11,743 nt of DNA, from NCBI GenBank assembly GCA_049975325.1, contig JBNGDW010000052.1, forward strand, positions 1 through 11,743. Reading direction: 5' to 3'. The notes under the pieces were generated by a model, which was not told the DNA's origin, did no database searches, and worked only from the letters and a program-made list of their open reading frames with translations. Source of the DNA: JBNGDW01 sp049975325 (GTDB lineage Bacteria; Cloacimonadota; Cloacimonadia; JGIOTU-2; JBNGDW01). Of the stretch, positions 6,763 through 11,743 are shown piece after piece (the first letter of the stretch is position 1; the number at the start of each line of letters is the position of its first letter). Both the position numbers and the translations under genes were made by a program.

Positions 6763-7600
6763 CTCCCCCTCCTTGAGATAAATAAATTTGTGAAAAATAT
6801 AAAATATTCATAATTTGAGGCGGAAGATTTCGTATCGTTTTCGCTGGATATACTCTTAACGGATTTATATCAATACCACCCCGACGAGTATATTTACAAA
6901 AGATTACCATTTTTAATGGTTCAATAGCTTTCAGCAGCACAGCAAGCATTCTCTCACAGCATTCCTCATGAAATCCCCTGTGATTGTGGAATGATACGAT
7001 ATAGCGAAGAAGAGATACCCCTGTAACCGACTTCTTGTCTGGCACATAATAGATATACACAGATCCCCAGTCTGGCTGGCCTGTAAAAGGGCAATTGGAT
7101 CGGAGAAGGTTCGACATGAAAAAGACCTCCGGCGAGGTTGGCGTACATATCTCAAGAATATCTGGATTTTCTTCGTAAAAAAAACTCCCTAGAGTTTCCA
7201 CCTCATCCAGACAAGTAAATCCATTGGCAGAAGTAAAAGATTGGGAATGGGTCTTATGAGTGAAAACTGTCAATTTGAGTTCAGAGGTGTGAAGTATACG
7301 CTCAAGATGAGTAATTACCACCTCAAGTGCAGCTTCCATGTCTGGGAAAAGGCACATATTAAATGAATTCAGATAGAGCTTCAGGGATTTACTTTCAACT
7401 AGATATTCTGTTTCAGCAGGATATTCAAGGCGAAGAATACCTACAAACGGTTTACCAGACTCTTCCAGGAAAGAGAACTCATAGCAATTCCAGATATCTT
7501 TGCCAGAAAATGGGGTCTTAAGTTTATCAACACCGGCTTTTTTTCTACCTACTTCTCGTGCGATGGGCTTCAGCAATTCATAATTTGGTTTTTTATTCAT
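6763..7600 (-). CDS. queF: NADPH-dependent preQ0 reductase, long form (QueF); 3' end in gap
   Basis: QueF reduces the nitrile of preQ0 to the amine preQ1 with NADPH, a late step toward queuosine in tRNA wobble positions. This is the long, two-half (E. coli-like) form rather than the short one of about 165 residues. N-terminal half: FSGKDIWNCYEFSFL and ESKSLKLYLNSFN (E69 binds substrate). C-terminal half: LLRSNCPFTGQPDWGS with catalytic C170 and D177, FHEECCER (H211, E212), and YTRRGGIDINP (237-246). Everything catalytic is present. About 30 further residues (rich in Ile, Leu, Tyr) run to the gap. If the Ns are read literally the frame goes on to TAG at 6662 and overlaps ribD by 46 nt, so I end the gene at the gap. 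Its start overlaps the thrS stop (ATGA, 7597-7600). Confidence 0.92.
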
Positions 7601-9516
7601 TGCTTTTCTGCAATTTCCTTTATTATCCGCTCTATAAATTTTGACAATGAGAAGTTACCTATATCCCCTACCTGATGTTTTCTGACAGATATCGTATTTT
7701 GTTCAATCTCTTTATCGCCCACGATTATCATGTAAGGGATTTTTTCCTTCTCTGCCTGACGAATCTTATACCCAACCTTTTCATTATCCTGGTTGACACT
7801 TGCTCGTATATCCTGAGCAAGAAGCTGTGAGTGTATTTTCCCGGCGTACCCCACATGATTTTCAGCAATTGGAATAATCTGGACCTGCACAGGTGCAAGC
7901 CATAGAGGAAAATTCCCTTCGTAATGCTCAAGCAAGATTCCGAAAAACCTCTCCAATGAGCCTAAAAGTGCCCGGTGAATCATAAAGGGACGATGTTCTC
8001 TGTTATCCTCTCCAATATATACCATATCAAACTGTTCTGGTAGATTAAAATCAAATTGTATTGTTGTGCACTGCCACTGGCGATCAAGAGCATCCCTGAT
8101 TTTTATATCAATTTTGGGACCGTAAAATACACCTTCTCCTTCATCTATTTGGTATGGTAGACGGGAGGCTTCTAATGCTTCTTTAAGCGAATTCGTTGCC
8201 TGATCCCAGATTTTTTCTTCACCAACTGCTTTTTCTGGTCTTGTTGAGAGGAAGATCTGAAAATCTTTGAATCCAAAAGAGCGTAAGAAAAACATTGAAA
8301 AATCTAATAATTTTACAACTTCATCTTTCAACTGGGTTGAGGTACAAATAATATGGGCATCGTCCTGAGTAAAGCCTCGCACCCGCATAAGTCCATGCAA
8401 TACCCCGGAGCGTTCATATCGATAAACCGTGCCAAGTTCTGCATATTTTATTGGTAATTCCCGATAACTTCGGAGCCTAGACTTATAAATCATAATATGG
8501 AAGGGGCAATTCATTGGCTTGATATAGTAATCCTGCTCATCGATTTGCATTGGGGCATACATATTTTCAGCGTAAAATTCAAGATGTCCGCTTGTCTCCC
8601 AAAGATTAGATTTCCCAATATGAGGTGTATAGACCAGGCTATATCCTGCTTTATAATGTTCCTTTTTCCAGAAGCCCTCGATTATATCTCTGATGAGTGC
8701 TGCTTTGGGAAGCCAGTGAACCAGTCCTGGGCCAACTTCTTGATAGAATGCAAATAAATCTAATTCCTTCCCCAGCCTTCTATGGTCTCTTCTTTCTGCT
8801 TCTGCTAATCGGTTAAGATATAGCCGAAGTTCCTTTTTTTGTGGAAAAGAGATGCCATAAATCCGTTGAAGCATTTTATTTTTTTCATCCCCTCTCCAAT
8901 AGGCGCCTGAAACCTTGAGAAGCTCAAAGGCTTTTACTCTTCCAGTACTGGGTAGATGTGGTCCGCGACATAAATCAACAAAGCCGTCGTTATAATACAC
9001 CGTTAAAGAATCCTCATCAGGCATATCGTGAATAAGTTCCAGTTTATATGTCTCATTCCGCTTTTTAAAGAGCTCAATAGCCTGCTCGCCTGAGATGACC
9101 TTTCTGACAAATGGCTGGTCTGCATCTATAATTTTTTGCATCTCTTGCTTAATTTTTCCCAAGTCGTTTTCTGAAAGAGAAGTATCTATATCGAAATCAT
9201 AATAAAATCCATTCTCAATCGCAGGCCCTATGGCAAGTTTTGCCTGAGGATAAAGTCGTTTAACTGCTTGAGCCATGATATGTGAGGTGCTATGCCAGTA
9301 TACCTCTTTGCCTTGTTTATCCTGAAATTTATAGAATATTACTGTAGAGTCAGTCTCCACTGACCTTGTAAGGTCGACTTCTTCTTCATTAACTTTTGCG
9401 GAAACAACTTCTTTTGCGAAATTTTTACCTATATCTTCGGCTATCTCCAGAGGAGTGACACCCTGTTGGTATTCTTTTATTGAGCCATCTGGGAAAGTAA
9501 TTTTAATCCTATCCAT
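7597..9516 (-). CDS. thrS: Threonyl-tRNA synthetase (ThrS)
   Basis: Charges tRNA-Thr with threonine in the cytoplasm. The 639-residue protein has the full bacterial layout. The TGS domain covers 1-62. The editing domain has HSTSH (H75, H79) plus CRGPH (C183, H187), which clears mis-charged serine. The class II catalytic core follows from about 243 to 535. Motif 2 is YRYERSGVLHGLMRVRG, and the active-site zinc ligands are C337 (MNCPFH), H388 (DDAHI) and H514, the last in motif 3 (HRALLGSLERF). The anticodon-binding domain covers about 540-639. Length and residue spacing are very close to the E. coli enzyme. ATG at 9516 has a good Shine-Dalgarno sequence and a promoter upstream, so thrS is the first gene of the operon. 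The short leader leaves no room for a T-box, so tRNA-sensing control is not evident. Confidence 0.97.
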   Translation of the reverse strand: MDRIKITFPDGSIKEYQQGVTPLEIAEDIGKNFAKEVVSAKVNEEEVDLTRSVETDSTVIFYKFQDKQGKEVYWHSTSHIMAQAVKRLYPQAKLAIGPAIENGFYYDFDIDTSLSENDLGKIKQEMQKIIDADQPFVRKVISGEQAIELFKKRNETYKLELIHDMPDEDSLTVYYNDGFVDLCRGPHLPSTGRVKAFELLKVSGAYWRGDEKNKMLQRIYGISFPQKKELRLYLNRLAEAERRDHRRLGKELDLFAFYQEVGPGLVHWLPKAALIRDIIEGFWKKEHYKAGYSLVYTPHIGKSNLWETSGHLEFYAENMYAPMQIDEQDYYIKPMNCPFHIMIYKSRLRSYRELPIKYAELGTVYRYERSGVLHGLMRVRGFTQDDAHIICTSTQLKDEVVKLLDFSMFFLRSFGFKDFQIFLSTRPEKAVGEEKIWDQATNSLKEALEASRLPYQIDEGEGVFYGPKIDIKIRDALDRQWQCTTIQFDFNLPEQFDMVYIGEDNREHRPFMIHRALLGSLERFFGILLEHYEGNFPLWLAPVQVQIIPIAENHVGYAGKIHSQLLAQDIRASVNQDNEKVGYKIRQAEKEKIPYMIIVGDKEIEQNTISVRKHQVGDIGNFSLSKFIERIIKEIAEKQ

Positions 9517-9523
9517 ACACCGA

Positions 9524-9529
9524 TCCTCT
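9524..9529 (-). promoter_or_regulatory. Ribosome-binding site of thrS
   Basis: The minus strand reads AGAGGA, seven nucleotides before the thrS ATG. It is a clear Shine-Dalgarno site, so this organism does use such signals. That makes the lack of one before pyrG more meaningful. Confidence 0.75.
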
Positions 9530-9547
9530 ATAAGATTTTATGTTGAT

Positions 9548-9577
9548 AATTTACCAGACTGCTCTGTACTTGGTCAA
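9548..9577 (-). promoter_or_regulatory. Predicted sigma-70-type promoter of the thrS operon
   Basis: On the minus strand the -35 box is TTGACC (9577-9572), then an 18-nt spacer and the -10 box TAAATT (9553-9548, four of six consensus bases). Initiation near 9541 would give a leader of about 25 nt. This is inferred from consensus only; no other promoter of similar quality was noted inside the operon. Confidence 0.5.
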
Positions 9578-9675
9578 ACTTTTTCTGCTGGAGATTGAAG
9601 AAAGAAGCAATGAAGAATGAACAATGAAAAATTCAAAGATTCATAAAGATTTGTAAAAATTGAAAAAGCAAATCA

Positions 9676-9708
9676 CAAGCACCAAGCACCAAATCCCAAA
9701 CAAGCACC
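9676..9708. repeat. Short CAAGCACC direct repeats
   Basis: CAAGCACC occurs three times (9676-9683, 9683-9690, 9701-9708) within a strand-asymmetric stretch that is rich in A and C and almost free of G and T (about 9660-9730). No protein-like frame is seen. It looks like degenerate low-complexity intergenic filler rather than a CRISPR or iteron array. Confidence 0.55.
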
Positions 9709-9739
9709 AATGACCGAAATGCAAAACAGTCAAGCCTCG

Positions 9740-9831
9740 TCCGCCAGCCGGCGAAATTTAATTCTTAATTTTTAATGTTGAATTTTGCATTAAAAATTAA
9801 ACATTCAACAACTTGTCCACCGACCGGCGGA
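9740..9831. repeat. 92-bp quasi-palindromic intergenic element
   Basis: The two ends are GC-rich and nearly inverted copies (9740-9755 and 9816-9831, 12 of 16 positions matching as inverted repeats; extended by one base they also match 13 of 17 as direct repeats). Between them is an AT-rich perfect inverted repeat. The GC ends stand out sharply from the AT-rich surroundings. The symmetrical design resembles a small dispersed palindromic element or a MITE-like remnant. No flanking target-site duplication was obvious, and copy number elsewhere is unknown. Confidence 0.5.
9765..9800. repeat. Perfect 13-bp inverted repeat (hairpin)
   Basis: TTAATTTTTAATG at 9765-9777 is exactly complementary to CATTAAAAATTAA at 9788-9800, with a 10-nt loop. 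A second, overlapping inverted repeat (TGTTGAAT at 9776-9783 with ATTCAACA at 9803-9810) could form an alternative hairpin. The stem is almost pure A/T and lacks a U-tract, and it lies between divergent genes, so it is unlikely to be a terminator. Confidence 0.7.
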
Positions 9832-9860
9832 TTCATTATTCCTGCCTCCTGTTTCCTTTT

Positions 9861-9889
9861 CCCCATTTCTCCCTTTCTCCCATTCTCCC
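9861..9889 (-). repeat. Guanine-quadruplex-type motif in a polypurine tract
   Basis: The minus strand has four G-runs (GGG, GGG, GGG, GGGG) separated by loops of 5, 5 and 6 nt (AGAAT, AGAAA, AGAAAT), which fits the usual G3+ N1-7 pattern. It sits in a longer C/T-rich plus-strand tract (about 9839-9899) built from imperfect TCTCCC-type repeats, just upstream of the pyrG -35 box. Folding or regulatory use is inference. Confidence 0.5.
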
Positions 9890-9918
9890 AGTCTTCCATT
9901 CACATTTGCATCCTTTTC

Positions 9919-9947
9919 TTGACAAAAAATATTCGCCCCCTTACTTT
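9919..9947 (+). promoter_or_regulatory. Predicted pyrG promoter
   Basis: A perfect TTGACA (9919-9924), a 17-nt spacer and a weak TACTTT -10 box (9942-9947). The expected start site falls at about 9954-9955, the A of the pyrG ATG, so the message would be leaderless. In agreement, the 30 nt before the ATG contain no Shine-Dalgarno sequence. Confidence 0.5.
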
Positions 9948-9954
9948 TATTTCA

Positions 9955-11586
9955 ATGAAAAACTCAACAAAACATATCTTTGTTACAGGTGGAGTAGTAT
10001 CTTCCCTGGGAAAAGGGATAGCATCTGCATCCATCGGCTTTCTTCTAAAAAAACTCGGCTATGAAGTAAATATTCAAAAATTCGACCCATACCTGAATGT
10101 TGATCCAGGTACTATGAGTCCGTTTCAGCATGGGGAAGTCTTTGTTACTGATGATGGGGCTGAGACAGACCTTGATCTGGGACATTACGAAAGATTTCTG
10201 GATAAATCACTAACTCAAAAAAGCAATTGTACCGCAGGACAAATATATGATACTATTATAACAAATGAAAGAAAAGGGAAATATCTTGGTAGAACTGTTC
10301 AGGTTATACCGCATGTAACCGATGAGATCAAGAAAAAAATCACATCTCTGGACAAAGAGTCGGAGATAGTAATTACAGAGGTTGGAGGCACAGTAGGTGA
10401 TATTGAAGGGTTACCCTTTTTGGAAGCCATCCGCCAGTTCCGCTTGGAAAATGGAGTAGAAGATACTCTCAGCATACATCTTACATTAGTACCATATATT
10501 CCAACAGCCGGAGAGATCAAAACCAAGCCAACTCAACATAGTGTAATAAAATTGCGTGAGATTGGGATCCAACCTGATATCCTTATCTGCAGATCTCAAA
10601 GGAAATTGACCAAAAACACTATTGCCAAAATATCACTCTTTACAAATGTGCCGGTTGAAAATGTGATTTCTGGAGTGGATACCCCCTGCATCTATGAAAT
10701 CCCCTATCTTTTCTATGAGCAGAATCTGGCTGAGATTATATGTAGGCATTTTAATATTCCCTTTTCACATATTGATCTTTCCCAATTAAAACGGCTGGTT
10801 AACAATTTTAAGAGCCCAGAAAAGGAAGTAACAGTCGCCCTCTGTGGAAAGTATGTCCGGCACCAGGATGCATATAAGAGCATTATAGAAAGCCTGATAC
10901 ATGCTGGATTACATTTTTCTACACAAGTTAAACTGAAATATGTAGATACAGATAAGTTGTTTCTGAAGAAGAATATCACAGAAGATGAACTAAATCAGGT
11001 TCTTAAGGATGTGGACGCTATTTTGGTGCCTGGTGGCTTCGGGGTTAGAGGGATTGAAGGGAAAATCAAAATAATTGAATATGCACGTAAAAATAATATC
11101 CCCTTTCTTGGAATTTGCCTTGGCATGCAATGTGCTGTGATTGAATTTGCGAGAAATGTACTCAGCTGGAGAGGTGCCAATAGTGCAGAATTTGATAAAG
11201 ATACCCAGTACCCTGTGATTGATTTAATGCCAGAACAAAAGAAAATTAAAAATATGGGTGGAACTATGCGATTGGGAGCATACCCGTGCAGACTCGTCCC
11301 TGGCACAAAATCGTATCATATTTACGCTCAAGATGAAATTTCTGAACGGCATCGTCATAGGTATGAATTCAATGATAAATATAGAGAAATATTTGAATCT
11401 CATGGGATGAAAGTTGCTGGCACATCGCCGAATAAGAAACTTGTAGAAATTGTAGAAATAACGAATCATCCTTTTTTTATTGGCGTACAATTCCACCCAG
11501 AATTTAAATCAAGACCCCTATCCCCTCATCCTTTGTTCAAAGAATTTGTCAGTAGCGCTCTCAAGTATAAATTATCTAAAAATTAA
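9955..11586 (+). CDS. pyrG: CTP synthase (PyrG)
   Basis: Makes CTP from UTP, ATP and glutamine in the cytoplasm. The 543-residue protein is complete. The N-terminal synthetase domain (about 1-270) begins KHIFVTGGVVSSLGKGIASA (P-loop region) and contains KFDPYLNVDPGTMSPFQHGEV, the DDGAETDLDLGHYERF segment (67-82) and TEVGGTVGDIEG (141-152). The C-terminal class I glutamine amidotransferase domain (about 292-540) has the nucleophile C388 in GICLGMQ plus H514 and E516 in FHPEF; the oxyanion region is PGGFGVRG. The frame is open for 60 codons farther upstream, but those residues are translated repeat and C/T tract. ATG 9955 is chosen because MKNSTKHIFVTGG matches the usual family start. It is divergent from thrS. 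The length (about 535-545) is normal for the family. Confidence 0.97.
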   Translation: MKNSTKHIFVTGGVVSSLGKGIASASIGFLLKKLGYEVNIQKFDPYLNVDPGTMSPFQHGEVFVTDDGAETDLDLGHYERFLDKSLTQKSNCTAGQIYDTIITNERKGKYLGRTVQVIPHVTDEIKKKITSLDKESEIVITEVGGTVGDIEGLPFLEAIRQFRLENGVEDTLSIHLTLVPYIPTAGEIKTKPTQHSVIKLREIGIQPDILICRSQRKLTKNTIAKISLFTNVPVENVISGVDTPCIYEIPYLFYEQNLAEIICRHFNIPFSHIDLSQLKRLVNNFKSPEKEVTVALCGKYVRHQDAYKSIIESLIHAGLHFSTQVKLKYVDTDKLFLKKNITEDELNQVLKDVDAILVPGGFGVRGIEGKIKIIEYARKNNIPFLGICLGMQCAVIEFARNVLSWRGANSAEFDKDTQYPVIDLMPEQKKIKNMGGTMRLGAYPCRLVPGTKSYHIYAQDEISERHRHRYEFNDKYREIFESHGMKVAGTSPNKKLVEIVEITNHPFFIGVQFHPEFKSRPLSPHPLFKEFVSSALKYKLSKN

Positions 11587-11743
11587 ACCGATGAGAGATC
11601 TTTAGGCTTTGTAAGTTTTTATTTTGAAATCTATTCCTATTTATCTTATCAAAAGGCAAACTGAGATGTAACAGGAAAAAGTTTTTATTCTGGTTATCTT
11701 CAGAAGAAAGTTTAAACAGAGAAGCAATCTATGAAGTTAGCAA
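11587..11743. other. Region after pyrG with no firmly supported gene
   Basis: 157 nt to the window edge, with no clear hairpin-plus-U-tract terminator. A plus-strand frame is open from 11628 to the edge (38 codons, no ATG; its last 16 codons read LSSEESLNREAIYEVS and look protein-like). In another frame an ATG at 11731 would begin MKLA but has no strong ribosome-binding site. Either could be the edge of a downstream gene; neither is supported enough to call. Confidence 0.4.

Noticed and set aside
9517..9547. A T-box or other riboswitch ahead of thrS
   Set aside because: The predicted leader is only about 25 nt, far too short for a T-box.
9676..9708. CAAGCACC repeats as a CRISPR or iteron array
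   Set aside because: The units are only 8 bp, irregularly spaced and overlapping, with no spacers and no cas or rep gene nearby.
9765..9800. The AT-rich hairpin as a transcription terminator
   Set aside because: There is no GC stem or U-tract, and it lies between two divergent start regions where no transcript is expected to end.
9775..9954. A 60-residue N-terminal extension of PyrG
   Set aside because: It would be translated from the inverted repeat and the C/T tract, has no family match, and lies upstream of a good TTGACA box. The usual CTP synthase start is at 9955.

Overview
The window is a bacterial chromosomal segment, AT-rich by eye. Three runs of ten Ns (3338-3347, 4288-4297, 6753-6762) mark it as a draft scaffold, probably from a metagenome. 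All recognisable genes are bacterial housekeeping genes. The closely packed gene set, the TPR proteins and the low-complexity intergenic modules recall uncultured candidate phyla such as WOR-3-like lineages. That placement is an impression, not something the sequence proves. I see no phage, transposase, CRISPR array, rRNA or tRNA.

Minus strand, 9516 down to 1: one long apparent operon, in transcription order. thrS (threonyl-tRNA synthetase) comes first, then queF (long-form preQ0 reductase), ribD (riboflavin deaminase/reductase), a PaaI-like hotdog thioesterase, an M28 glutaminyl-cyclase-like lipoprotein, a comEA-like DNA-binding protein with two (HhH)2 modules, and a small TPR protein. These are followed by a HAD phosphatase, nadE (NAD synthetase), a cysteine-cluster plus TPR protein, and a radical SAM enzyme cut by the window edge. 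Four junctions are ATGA overlaps, one is an 8-nt overlap, one is a directly abutting TAG-ATG and one has a 10-nt spacer. The genes are therefore probably co-transcribed and partly translationally coupled. A promoter and Shine-Dalgarno site are visible ahead of thrS, with a short leader and no room for a T-box.

9517-9954: a 438-nt divergent intergenic region. It holds the thrS promoter, a CAAGCACC-rich stretch, a 92-bp quasi-palindromic element (GC-rich ends around a perfect 13-bp AT-rich inverted repeat), a C/T tract whose minus strand fits a G-quadruplex pattern, and a TTGACA promoter placed so close to pyrG that its mRNA would be leaderless.

Plus strand, 9955-11586: pyrG (CTP synthase), complete. 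The last 157 nt hold no firmly supported gene.

The genes do not form one pathway. Translation and tRNA modification (thrS, queF), cofactor synthesis (ribD, nadE), DNA uptake (comEA) and envelope or unknown functions are strung together. I did not find a clear novel defence or biosynthetic system. The least explained parts are the Cys-cluster/TPR protein coupled to the radical SAM gene, the intergenic palindromic element and the predicted leaderless pyrG start.
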